Shown here piece after piece: positions 8,534-16,315 of a stretch of 64,000 nucleotides of DNA (position 1 is its first letter; every line of letters starts with the position of its first letter). This stretch comes from Gammaproteobacteria bacterium (lineage in GTDB: Bacteria > Pseudomonadota > Gammaproteobacteria > Steroidobacterales > Steroidobacteraceae). Location of the stretch: positions 62,001-126,000 of the forward strand of contig JANYLH010000027.1 of assembly GCA_025357915.1 (NCBI GenBank), given 5' to 3'. Made by a program: the position numbers and the translations under genes. Under the pieces are notes generated by a model. The model was given only the letters and a program-made list of their open reading frames with translations, had not been told where the DNA came from and did not search any database.

Positions 8534-9762
8534 GCGCGGGTCCGGGCGCTCAGCCCTCGGGCGGGCAACCGCCGCGCGTGGCGCTGGTGCTCGCGCTGCT
8601 GGCGACGCTTGGCCCCTACACCATCGACGCCTTCTTCCCGTCAATGCGGGCGATGGCCACGGAATTCGGCATCAGTTACTGGCAGGTGCAGCAGACGCTG
8701 ACGGTCTATCTCGTGCCCTACGCCTGCATGTCGCTGGTGCACGGGTCGCTGTCCGACGCCATCGGCCGGCGGCGCGTGGTGCTGGCGGGGCTCCTCTTCT
8801 TCGCGCTGGCCTCGGCCGGCTGTGCGCTGGCGCCGGGATTCGGCGCGCTGCTGTTCTTTCGCGCCATGCAGGGCGTGGTGGGCGGCATCGGCGTGATCAT
8901 CGGCCGCGCCGTGGTGCGCGACTGCTACAGCGGTGCGCAGGCGCAGCGCGTGCTGAGCGCCATCACCATCATGTTCAGCGTGGGGCCGGCGCTGGCGCCG
9001 GTCATTGGCGGCTGGGTGCACGTGTTGCTCGGCTGGCGCGCGGTGTTCGCCAGCATGGCGGCATACGCGCTGGTGCTGGCGCTGATGGTGCTGCGCAAGC
9101 TCCCCGAAACACTGCCAGTCGCCGAGCGCACGCCGCTCCAGTTCGGCGCCCTGCTGCGCAACATGCTGGGCGTGCTGCGTCACCGGGAATTCCTGCTGCT
9201 GACGGCCGCCAGCGGCCTGTGCTTCGTGGCGATGCAGATCTACATCGGCTCGGCGCCGGCAATCATCCTCGATCACTGGGGCGGGACCGAGACCGGCTTT
9301 GCGATGCTCACGGTGCCGATCGTGGCCGGCTACGCGCTGGGCGCACTGCTTTCGGGGCGGCTGGCCGGGCGGTTCCCGCCTTCGCGCCAGGCGAACTACG
9401 GCTACTCGCTGGTGCTGGCCACGACCGGCGCGATGCTGGCGCTCCAGACCCTGGTGGCGCACCCGCCCGTGATCGCACAGCAGCTGCTGCTCAGCTGTAC
9501 TGCATTCGGGCTGCAGCTGCTGTTTCCGATCATCACGCTGCGTATCCTCGACCTGTTCGCCCAGTCGCGCGGCGCGGCCACTGCCGCCAATACCTTCGTG
9601 CTGCTGCTGCTGGCCGCGCTCATGATGGGCGCACTGGCGCCGTGGCTGTCGGTATCGATGCAGCGGCTGGCGGTCACCGCCTTCGTGTGCAACAGCGCCG
9701 GCTGGTGCGTATGGCGTTACGCCCGGCACTATCAGCGCCAACTGGTCGCGGCCGCCAGTTGA
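8530..9762 (+). CDS. MFS drug-resistance-type exporter (Bcr/CflA family)
   Basis: A 410-residue inner-membrane protein with about 12 hydrophobic segments. The first loop carries the MFS signature GSLSDAIGRRRVVLAG. The start LLATLGPYTIDAFFPSMRAMA is typical of the Bcr/CflA drug:proton antiporters, in which an Asp follows the first helix. I placed the start at GTG 8530, which overlaps the trpA stop (GTGA); an in-frame GTG at 8578 is an alternative. Coupling to trpA puts it in the trp transcription unit, so export of an aromatic compound is a possibility, but nothing in the protein proves a substrate. Confidence 0.88.
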   Translation: MSAGPGAQPSGGQPPRVALVLALLATLGPYTIDAFFPSMRAMATEFGISYWQVQQTLTVYLVPYACMSLVHGSLSDAIGRRRVVLAGLLFFALASAGCALAPGFGALLFFRAMQGVVGGIGVIIGRAVVRDCYSGAQAQRVLSAITIMFSVGPALAPVIGGWVHVLLGWRAVFASMAAYALVLALMVLRKLPETLPVAERTPLQFGALLRNMLGVLRHREFLLLTAASGLCFVAMQIYIGSAPAIILDHWGGTETGFAMLTVPIVAGYALGALLSGRLAGRFPPSRQANYGYSLVLATTGAMLALQTLVAHPPVIAQQLLLSCTAFGLQLLFPIITLRILDLFAQSRGAATAANTFVLLLLAALMMGALAPWLSVSMQRLAVTAFVCNSAGWCVWRYARHYQRQLVAAAS

Positions 9763-9793
9763 GTCGCGCGCTGTGCGGGCGTAGGGTGATCGC

Positions 9794-10552
9794 ATGCAGC
9801 TCCTTACCGTCGCACCCCGCTTCTGCGGCCCTCCGGGCAGCGCCAACGGCGGCTACCTCGCCGGCCTGTTCGCGCAGCATGCGCAGCAGACCGTGCGGGT
9901 ACGGCTCCATCTGCCCCCGCCCCTGGGCGCGCCGCTGCAGGTCGCGCCGCGTGCGGGCGGCAGGTTCGAGCTGCTGCACGACACCGCGGTGGTCGCCAGC
10001 GCCGAACCGGCCACACTCGAGCTCGAAGTGCCCCCGCCGCCCGAATATTTCGCCGCCTTCGAGGCCTCGCGCCACTACCAGGGCTTCACTGGACACGCGT
10101 TTCCCGGCTGCTTCGTCTGCGGCCCGGAGCGCGCGCGCGGCGACGGACTGCGCATTTTTGCGGGACCGCTGACCCCCGGCACCGGCACCGGCACCGGCAC
10201 CGGTGCCGGTGCCGGGGACGCCGTGGCCATGGTCGCGGCGCCCTGGGTGCCCGATGTGGCGCTGGGGCTCGCCGATCACAAGGTGCGACCCGAGTTCATG
10301 TGGGCGGCGCTTGATTGTCCCGGCTACTTCGCCGCTCGCGCCGATCGCGTGGCGATGCTGCTCGGGGAATTCACGGCGCACGTTGACCGCCGCGTGCACG
10401 TCGATGAACCCTGCGTGATCATCGGCTGGCGCATCAGTGTCGAGGGCCGCAAATACGCGGTGGGCACCGCGTTGTTCGACGAGGACGGAGAGCTGTGCGC
10501 GAAGGCGCGAGCGGTGTGGATCGAACCGAAGGCGCCGCGCGCCACGCCTTAG
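9794..10552 (+). CDS. hotdog/thioesterase-like protein with an internal Gly-Thr/Gly-Ala repeat
   Basis: A 252-residue cytoplasmic protein. The start ANGGYLAGL and the motif GCFVCGPERARGDGLRIF resemble acyl-CoA thioesterase-like hotdog proteins described mainly in actinobacteria. Two halves of a double hotdog are plausible, but no catalytic residue can be assigned. Near residues 126-138 a run of GT and GA dipeptides is encoded by a hexanucleotide repeat. AGGGTGA precedes the ATG at good distance. The TAG stop (10550-10552) is formed by the junction with the palindromic element that follows, so the native C-terminus may have been different. Confidence 0.6.
   Translation: MQLLTVAPRFCGPPGSANGGYLAGLFAQHAQQTVRVRLHLPPPLGAPLQVAPRAGGRFELLHDTAVVASAEPATLELEVPPPPEYFAAFEASRHYQGFTGHAFPGCFVCGPERARGDGLRIFAGPLTPGTGTGTGTGAGAGDAVAMVAAPWVPDVALGLADHKVRPEFMWAALDCPGYFAARADRVAMLLGEFTAHVDRRVHVDEPCVIIGWRISVEGRKYAVGTALFDEDGELCAKARAVWIEPKAPRATP
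10188..10215. repeat. 28-bp perfect palindrome made of GGCACC/GGTGCC hexamers
   Basis: Copies of a GGCACC-type hexamer run into GGTGCC copies, producing a perfect palindrome centred on ACCGGT between 10201 and 10202. It is in frame inside the hotdog gene and encodes alternating Gly-Thr and Gly-Ala. Loss or gain of six-base units would keep the frame. Confidence 0.8.
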
Positions 10553-10816
10553 GGCCTGTTCACACTTGGAACGTCGATGCGGCCGTGCCCGGTTTTGTAC
10601 AGGGCAAGGCGCGACGACCGAAATGTACTTGCTGTCCATGAGGAAGGAGCAACGCAGCCCTGTGCAAAACCGGGCCGGCCCCGGAGGGGTGTGCTCAAAA
10701 TGCTTTCATACGGCGTTGCTCGGCGCTTACGTGGAATAACCACGTCGCGCGCCTCGCGCCTTGTCTGAAAGCATCTTGAGCAGCAACGCATCGATGTTCC
10801 AAGTGTGAACAGGCCC
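10552..10816. mobile_element. MITE-like palindromic element with TA flanks
   Basis: Terminal inverted repeats of 30 bases (10552-10581 and 10787-10816) start GGGCCTGTTCACACTTGG and match at 29 of 30 positions. Each end is flanked by TA (10550-10551 and 10817-10818), as in elements that duplicate a TA target. Inside are two nested stem structures: 10589-10605 with 10657-10673, and 10693-10708 with 10766-10781, the latter enclosing ACGTGG (10729-10734) and CCACGT (10740-10745). No transposase is encoded. The flanking genes converge on the element and take their stop codons from its ends. Confidence 0.8.
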
Positions 10817-12459
10817 TAGCCGCGGGCCAGCAGGGCAGCCAGGCCGCCGAGGCCGGTGACTGCCAGCAGGCCGCCGAGCCACTGCGGTTCGACGCGCAGC
10901 CCGAGCCAGAGTATCCCGCCGAGCAGGAACGTCGCCGCGACCGTGTACAGCTCGCGCCGGCGCTGCGCACGCGCCATGGCCGCATGCTGTTGCGCCGGCG
11001 GTTCCGCGGCCGCAGTGGCGGACCGCGCACCATCCTGCGCGCGTTCAACAGCGCCCTTGGCCAGTGCCGGGATCGCCTTCAGCACTTCCAGCATGTCGGG
11101 CAGGCCGCGGCGCAGCTCTCGCAGGATCGCACGCGGGCCAATGCGCTCGCGTTGCCAGGCGCGCAGCACGGGTGCGGCGGTCTTCCAGATGTCGAGCTCG
11201 GGGTAGAGCTGGCGGCCGAGGCCCTCGACGTTCAACAGTGTCTTCTGCAGCAGGATCAGCTGCGGCTGGATGTTGCCATCGAAACGCTGCAGCGCTGCGA
11301 ACAGCCGCAGCAGCACCGTGCCGAAGGAAATCTCGCGCAGCGGCCGATCGAAGATCGGTTCGCAGATCGTGCGGATCGCCGATTCCATCTCGTCGACGCG
11401 GGTGCCCGCGGGCACCCAGCCGGACTGAATGTGCAGCTCGGCCACCCGGCGGTAATCGCGATCGAACACCGCGAGAAAGTTTTCTGCGAGGTAGCGCTGG
11501 TCGCGCAGCGAGAGCGTGCCGATGATGCCGAAGTCGACCGCGGCGTAGCGCGGCGCCTGCGGGTCGTCGACGATGACGAAGATATTTCCCGGGTGCATGT
11601 CGGCGTGAAAGAAATTGTGGCGAAACACCTGCGTGAAAAAGATTTCCACGCCGTTCTCGGCGAGCCGCCGGAAATCGGTGCCGCGCTCGCGCAGCGCGGC
11701 CAGGTCGCCGATGGGCACGCCGTGGATGCGCTCCATCACCATGACTTCCGTGCGGCACAGGTCCCAGTGCACTTCGGGCACGTACAGGAGCGGTGAGCCC
11801 GCGAAGTTGCGCCTGAGCTGCGAGGCGTTGGCCGCCTCGCGCATCAGGTCGAGTTCATCGAGTATGGTCTGGCGGTACTCGCGCACCACCTCGAGGGGGC
11901 GCAAGCGCCGCGCCTCCGGCCACCAGCGCTGCGCCAGCTGTGCCATCGCCTGCATCACTTCGAGATCGAGCCCGATCTGCGCGCGCATGCCGGGGCGCAG
12001 CAGCTTGATCACCACCTCGCGCCCGTCGAGGCGGCGCGCGAGGTGCACCTGTGCAATGGAGGCTGCTGCCAGGGGTTCGATGCTGAAATCGGCGTACAGC
12101 GCGGCCAGCGGCTGGCCATAGCTGCGCTCGAGGCTGGCACGGGCGACGCTGCCCGGGAACGACGGCACCTGGTCCTGCAGTTTCGCCAGTTCGTCGGCGA
12201 TATCAGCGGGCAGCAGGTCGCGTCGCGTCGAGAGCGCCTGGCCAAACTTCACGAAGATAGGCCCGAGCTCTTCGAGTGCGAGCCGCAAGCGCTCGGCGCG
12301 CGTGGCGCCGCGCCGCCGCTGGAACCAGGTCCACGGCGACAGATAGAACAGGAAGCGCAGCGGGCGGTAAAGATGCGTGGCGCGCACGAAATCGTCGAGT
12401 CCGTGGCGCACCAGCACGCGCTGGATCTCGAGCAGCCGGCCAACTACACGTAGCCTCAT
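10816..12459 (-). CDS. ubiB: UbiB kinase-like ubiquinone biosynthesis protein
   Basis: A 547-residue atypical kinase/ATPase (ABC1/ADCK family) needed for ubiquinone synthesis at the inner membrane. It carries the N-terminal KxGQ motif FVKFGQALSTR, the Ala-rich loop AAASIAQVH in place of a glycine-rich loop, catalytic HADMHPGN and DFG (AVDFGIIG). Two C-terminal hydrophobic segments should anchor it in the membrane. Its ATG overlaps the ubiJ stop. The stop TAG is created by the end of the palindromic element, so the final residues may have been changed by the insertion. Confidence 0.95.
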   Translation of the reverse strand: MRLRVVGRLLEIQRVLVRHGLDDFVRATHLYRPLRFLFYLSPWTWFQRRRGATRAERLRLALEELGPIFVKFGQALSTRRDLLPADIADELAKLQDQVPSFPGSVARASLERSYGQPLAALYADFSIEPLAAASIAQVHLARRLDGREVVIKLLRPGMRAQIGLDLEVMQAMAQLAQRWWPEARRLRPLEVVREYRQTILDELDLMREAANASQLRRNFAGSPLLYVPEVHWDLCRTEVMVMERIHGVPIGDLAALRERGTDFRRLAENGVEIFFTQVFRHNFFHADMHPGNIFVIVDDPQAPRYAAVDFGIIGTLSLRDQRYLAENFLAVFDRDYRRVAELHIQSGWVPAGTRVDEMESAIRTICEPIFDRPLREISFGTVLLRLFAALQRFDGNIQPQLILLQKTLLNVEGLGRQLYPELDIWKTAAPVLRAWQRERIGPRAILRELRRGLPDMLEVLKAIPALAKGAVERAQDGARSATAAAEPPAQQHAAMARAQRRRELYTVAATFLLGGILWLGLRVEPQWLGGLLAVTGLGGLAALLARG

Positions 12460-13118
12460 GACTTGCGCTGCGGTGTCGATTGGACCCGCGGCGCTTCAAC
12501 GGCTGGCGCCAGCCGTTCGAGCCGCGCGGCGAGCCGCGCGGCGCGCGCCTCGGCCTGCGTGAGCTGCGCACGGAGCGCTTCGACACCGCCCAGGAAACCC
12601 TCGGCCTCGGCGCGCGGCACCAGGTCGCGGCTCTCGTGGGCCAGGTAGTCAGCAGTATTGCGGACCAGGGAATCGCGCGCCGCACGACCCCAGGTGCCGA
12701 TCGAAGCCACGGCGCGCGCGGCGAGGTGCGCCGGAATCCGGCCCATGATCCGGCCCGCCGCGGCTTCCGGGTCCGGGCGCAGCAGGCGCGCAAGTTCCTG
12801 GAACCGCCGGACGAGCTGCTGGTCGCCGCTGATGCTGAGGCCGCTCCAGCTGAGCGCGGCCTCGGCGTCGCCGCCCGCCAGCGCGAGCAGGGCGAGCGGA
12901 CTGCCGCTCAACCTGACATCTGCAGGCGTGGCATCCGGGGCCGGGGCGGCCCGGGCGGCACGCAGCGCGCCACCCGCGGCGCAGAGCGACAAGGGCTCGG
13001 GGAAACCCTCGATCGTCAGCTCAAGCCGCCGGCCCTCCAGTTCCACGCACAGTTCACGCGCTCGCGGTGAGCGCTCGAGCGCGCGCGCCAGGTAGCCGTT
13101 GATCTGCCCGACGAGCAT
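12456..13118 (-). CDS. ubiJ: UbiJ, SCP2-domain ubiquinone biosynthesis accessory factor
   Basis: A 220-residue protein between ubiE and ubiB, the classic position of ubiJ. The N-terminal half is a divergent sterol-carrier (SCP2) lipid-binding domain with the segment LSGSPLALLALAGG. The C-terminal third is a heptad-rich coiled coil (about residues 175-205). UbiJ binds ubiquinone intermediates in the cytosolic Ubi complex together with UbiK, whose gene is also in this window. Sequence conservation is low, so the call rests largely on position and domain shape. Confidence 0.88.
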   Translation of the reverse strand: MLVGQINGYLARALERSPRARELCVELEGRRLELTIEGFPEPLSLCAAGGALRAARAAPAPDATPADVRLSGSPLALLALAGGDAEAALSWSGLSISGDQQLVRRFQELARLLRPDPEAAAGRIMGRIPAHLAARAVASIGTWGRAARDSLVRNTADYLAHESRDLVPRAEAEGFLGGVEALRAQLTQAEARAARLAARLERLAPAVEAPRVQSTPQRKS

Positions 13119-13874
13119 CTAGAAACGGTAGCCGCGATGCACGGCGACGATGCCGCCCATCAGGTTGTGATAGCGGCAGTCTTCAAAGCCCGCCTCGCGC
13201 AGCATCCCCAGCAGCGTCTCCTGATCGGGGTGGCGGCGGATCGATTCAGCCAGATACCGGTAGCTGTCGGCATCGCCGGCCACGACGCGTCCGAGAAAGG
13301 GCAGCAGCCGGAACGAATAAGCGTCATAGACGCTCTGTAGCGCGGCCGAAGCCGGCTTCGAGAACTCCAGCACCAGCAGCTGGCCGCCGCTCTTGAGCAC
13401 CCGCCGCATGGACTGGAGCGCGCGCGGTTTATCGGTGACGTTGCGGAGCCCGAAGCCGATGGTCACGCAGTCAAAACTGGCATCGGCAAACGGGAGAACT
13501 TCCGCGTCAGCCTGCACGCATAGCACGTTGCCCACGACGCCCGCATCGATGAGCCGGTCGCGGCCGGCGGACAGCATCGCGGCGTTGATGTCCGTGAGCA
13601 GCACCAGGCCAGACTTGCCAACTTGTTGCGCGAGCCCAACAGAGAGGTCGCCAGTGCCCCCGGCGACGTCGAGGACCCGATCGCCCGGCCGGAGCCCGGT
13701 CAGGGAAAGGGTAAAACGCTTCCAAAGCCGGTGGGCGCCCCCGGACATCAGGTCGTTCATGATGTCGTAGCGCTGCGCGACGGAATCAAAAACCGCGCGC
13801 ACGCGGCCGGTTTTATCCTCTTTGCGTACCTGCTCGAAGCCGAAATCCGTCGTCTGTGGGTCGCCTGGGCTCAA
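13119..13874 (-). CDS. ubiE: ubiquinone/menaquinone C-methyltransferase
   Basis: A 251-residue SAM-dependent methyltransferase. Motif I is [12 protein letters not shown], and the UbiE signatures [17 protein letters not shown] and GFGLRNVTD are intact, as is the motif LEFSKP. It heads a ubiE-ubiJ-ubiB operon with zero and negative spacing between genes. It methylates C2 of the benzoquinol ring in ubiquinone synthesis. Confidence 0.96.
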   Translation of the reverse strand: MSPGDPQTTDFGFEQVRKEDKTGRVRAVFDSVAQRYDIMNDLMSGGAHRLWKRFTLSLTGLRPGDRVLDVAGGTGDLSVGLAQQVGKSGLVLLTDINAAMLSAGRDRLIDAGVVGNVLCVQADAEVLPFADASFDCVTIGFGLRNVTDKPRALQSMRRVLKSGGQLLVLEFSKPASAALQSVYDAYSFRLLPFLGRVVAGDADSYRYLAESIRRHPDQETLLGMLREAGFEDCRYHNLMGGIVAVHRGYRF

Positions 13875-13997
13875 TCGTGGACTCCAATGTACGCGATCAT
13901 TCTAGTAACCCCGGCGGCGCACTGCGCGGCAGAAAAGTATGCGCTGCAATAATAAAAACTATTTTTCGCCGCATGTATCATTTTGGCGTCAGATGAT

Positions 13998-14003
13998 TAG
14001 AAT
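13998..14003 (+). promoter_or_regulatory. candidate -10 box of a small RNA
   Basis: TAGAAT at 13998-14003 matches the -10 consensus at 5/6 in an AT-rich stretch upstream of a hairpin-rich segment that ends in a strong plus-strand terminator. No good -35 box is visible at 16-18 bases, so this is only a candidate. Confidence 0.3.
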
Positions 14004-14009
14004 CCCTGT

Positions 14010-14089
14010 CCAGTTGGCAACCCAAGTGGGCCAATCAGTGGGGGTCTTGTCAGGAATTGGCCGGGTGCATAACCCGGCCTTTCTTTTTT
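14010..14089 (+). ncRNA. candidate small RNA ending in an intrinsic terminator
   Basis: Between the divergent start of ubiE and the 3' end of the DUF971 gene lies an 80-base segment with no reading frame of note. TTGG and CCCA pair with TGGG and CCAA to form a compact hairpin near 14014-14034. CCTG (about 14005) can pair with CAGG (14050-14053). A plus-strand terminator closes the segment. No plus-strand gene precedes the terminator, so it must end a transcript starting here. I do not recognise the RNA family. Confidence 0.45.
14059..14089 (+). terminator. intrinsic terminator of the candidate small RNA
   Basis: GGCCGGGT (14059-14066) pairs with ACCCGGCC (14072-14079) around GCATA and is followed by TTTCTTTTTT (14080-14089). 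The T run is only on the plus strand, so it does not serve the minus-strand DUF971 gene. Confidence 0.85.
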
Positions 14090-14099
14090 CAGGCTACCT

Positions 14100-14462
14100 C
14101 TAGGCGCTGTGTCGTGCGACACCTGCAGATGTCAGCTTCTGCAGATAGACGCGCCAGCGCGCCTCCTGCTCCGAACCCAGCTCACGCAGGTATTTCCAGG
14201 TGAACAGCCCGGTGTCGTGGCCATCGTCGAACAGCAGGCGAACCGCGTAGTGCCCGACCGGTTCAATCGCGCGGATGCCGACATTCTCCTTGCCGGTCAC
14301 CAGCACGCCCGTCTCGACGCCGTGTCCCTGTACCTCCGCGGAGGGCGAGTGGACGCGCAGGTACTCGGCGGGCAACTCGAAGCGGGCGCCATCGTCAAAG
14401 GAGACTTCGAGCATGCGGGATTTCGTGCGCAGGCGAATCTCGACGGGGGCAGGTACACTCAT
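14100..14462 (-). CDS. DUF971 family protein
   Basis: A 120-residue protein with the DUF971 pattern: an N-terminal beta strand region (EIRLRTKSRMLEVSFDDG), LPAEYLRVHSPSAEVQGHG, and FDDGHDTGLFTWKYLRELG. The domain is also found at the N-terminus of gamma-butyrobetaine hydroxylase-like enzymes. In related bacteria the gene often follows hslU; here it is about 10 kb from hslVU. The start at 14462 matches the family. Function unknown, though a link to Fe-S or cofactor metabolism is sometimes proposed. Confidence 0.85.
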   Translation of the reverse strand: MSVPAPVEIRLRTKSRMLEVSFDDGARFELPAEYLRVHSPSAEVQGHGVETGVLVTGKENVGIRAIEPVGHYAVRLLFDDGHDTGLFTWKYLRELGSEQEARWRVYLQKLTSAGVARHSA

Positions 14463-14509
14463 CGCCCACTGTCGCCCAAAAGCGGGCGTATTGCTACACA
14501 CGGCGGCCA

Positions 14510-16315
14510 ATGACTCCTACCGATACCACAAATCCTGAACATTATCATCGTGTTGTGGACTGCCAATGGGCCTGTCCGGCGCACACCGACGTACCCGAGT
14601 ACATCCGCCTGATCGCCCAGGGGCGCCACACCGACGCCTACCTGCTCAACCGCGAATCGAACGTCTTCCCGGGCATCCTCGGGCGCGTGTGCGACCGTCC
14701 CTGCGAACCGGCCTGCCGCCGTGGCCGGGTCGAGGAAAAACCGGTGGCCATCTGCCGCCTCAAGCGCGTGGCCGCCGATCTCAAGGGCGATCTCACCGGG
14801 CGCGTGCCGCGCGCACCCTTCGAGCGTAACGGCAAGCGCCTGGCTTGCATCGGTGCTGGCCCAGCCTCATTGACCGTGGCCAACGATCTGGCGCCGCTGG
14901 GCTACGAGGTGGTGATCTTTGAGAGGCTGTCGACACCAGGTGGGCTGATGCGCAGCAATATTCCTTCCTTCCGGCTGCCCGCGAGCGTCATCGACGACGA
15001 GATCGGGCTGATCCTCGACATGGGCGTCGAGCTGCGGCTCAACAGCCCGGTCGGCAGCATGCGCGAGCTGCTGGAAAAACAGGGGTTTGACGCCGTGTTC
15101 GTCGGCTCGGGCGCGCCCAAGGGCAAGGAGCTCGACCTGCCGGGACGAGCCGATACCGACCGCATCCACATCGGCATCGACTGGCTCGAGTCGGTGGCCT
15201 TCGAACACATCGACAAGATCGGCGAGCGCGTGCTGATCATCGGCGTCGGCAATACTGCGATGGATTGCTGCCGCACCTCGCTGCGCCTGGGCGCAAAAAA
15301 CGTGAAAGTGATGGCGCGCAAGCCGCGTGGCTTCTTCAAGGCCTCCGACTGGGAACTCGAGGACGCCGAGGCCGAGAACGTCGAGATCGTCATCAACCGT
15401 GCGCCCAGGCGCTTCGTGGTCGAGGGCGGCAAGCTCACCGGCATGATCTTCGAAAAGATGGAATACGAACTCAAGGACGGCCGCATCACCGCCGAGCGCG
15501 TCGTGGGCGAAGAGCTGGTGCCTTGCGATGATGTGATCCTCGCCATCGGCCAGGAAAACGCCTTCCCGTGGATCGAGCGCGACCTGGGGCTGGAATTCGA
15601 CAAGTGGAGTGTCCCGAAGGTGGACGCCGGCACCTTTCAATCGACGCGCGCAGAAGTATTTTTTGGCGGCGATGCCGCCTTCGGCCCGAAGAACATCATC
15701 TGGGCGGTCGAGCAAGGACATCAGGCGGCCATCTCGATGCACAGCTACCTGCAAGGCAGGGCGGTGACGGAGCGTCCCGCCACCGGCGTGAAGCTCAACA
15801 GCGTCAAGATGGGCATGCACGAGTGGGCCTACAAGAACGACTACGCGACGCTCGAGCGGCGTCTGGTGCCGCACGTCTCGCTCAAGGAACGCTTCAAGAA
15901 GATCGACATCGAGGTGGAACTGGGCTTCAGCCCGGCGCAGGCGTCGCAGGAGGCGCAGCGGTGCCTGAACTGCGACGTGCAGACCGTGTTTGAGGCGAAG
16001 CTGTGCATCGAGTGCGACGCCTGCATCGACGTCTGTCCGGTCGACTGCCTGACGATCACAGCCGGCGGCGAGGAAGCCGAGTTGCGTACCCGCCTGCGCG
16101 CACCGGCCCGGGTGCTCACGCAGCCGCTGTACGTGTCCGGGGCGCTGAAACAAACCGGCCGCGTCATGGTCAAAGACGAGAACCTGTGCGTGCACTGTGG
16201 ATTGTGCGCGGAGCGCTGCCCGACGGCGGCCTGGGACATGCAGAAATCCACGATTCATTGGCCCCACGCCGGAGATGGTGAACCCGCATGCCGTACGCAG
16301 CGCCAGATCGCGTAA
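14510..16315 (+). CDS. FAD/NAD(P)-dependent oxidoreductase with ferredoxin domains (glutamate-synthase small-subunit type)
   Basis: A 601-residue electron-transfer protein. The N-terminal cysteine-rich domain (CQWACPAHTDVPEYI, CDRPCEPACRRG) is like that of the GltD small subunit. Then come an FAD site (CIGAGPASLTVANDLA, about 112-127) and an NAD(P) site (IIGVGNTAMDCCRTSLRLG). The C-terminus holds two 4Fe-4S motifs (CIECDACIDVCPVDC and CVHCGLCAERCP). The next two genes encode a 2-oxoacid:ferredoxin oxidoreductase and overlap this one, so it probably passes electrons between NAD(P)H and the Fe-S enzyme. No gltB is near, so it is not the glutamate synthase subunit itself. Confidence 0.88.
   Translation: MTPTDTTNPEHYHRVVDCQWACPAHTDVPEYIRLIAQGRHTDAYLLNRESNVFPGILGRVCDRPCEPACRRGRVEEKPVAICRLKRVAADLKGDLTGRVPRAPFERNGKRLACIGAGPASLTVANDLAPLGYEVVIFERLSTPGGLMRSNIPSFRLPASVIDDEIGLILDMGVELRLNSPVGSMRELLEKQGFDAVFVGSGAPKGKELDLPGRADTDRIHIGIDWLESVAFEHIDKIGERVLIIGVGNTAMDCCRTSLRLGAKNVKVMARKPRGFFKASDWELEDAEAENVEIVINRAPRRFVVEGGKLTGMIFEKMEYELKDGRITAERVVGEELVPCDDVILAIGQENAFPWIERDLGLEFDKWSVPKVDAGTFQSTRAEVFFGGDAAFGPKNIIWAVEQGHQAAISMHSYLQGRAVTERPATGVKLNSVKMGMHEWAYKNDYATLERRLVPHVSLKERFKKIDIEVELGFSPAQASQEAQRCLNCDVQTVFEAKLCIECDACIDVCPVDCLTITAGGEEAELRTRLRAPARVLTQPLYVSGALKQTGRVMVKDENLCVHCGLCAERCPTAAWDMQKSTIHWPHAGDGEPACRTQRQIA

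Noticed and set aside
14059-14089. Hairpin as terminator of the minus-strand DUF971 gene
   Set aside because: The T run follows the stem only on the plus strand.
14510-16315. Glutamate synthase small subunit (gltD)
   Set aside because: No gltB is adjacent, and the protein has two extra C-terminal 4Fe-4S motifs and overlaps oxidoreductase genes, so it is the electron-transfer subunit of that enzyme.
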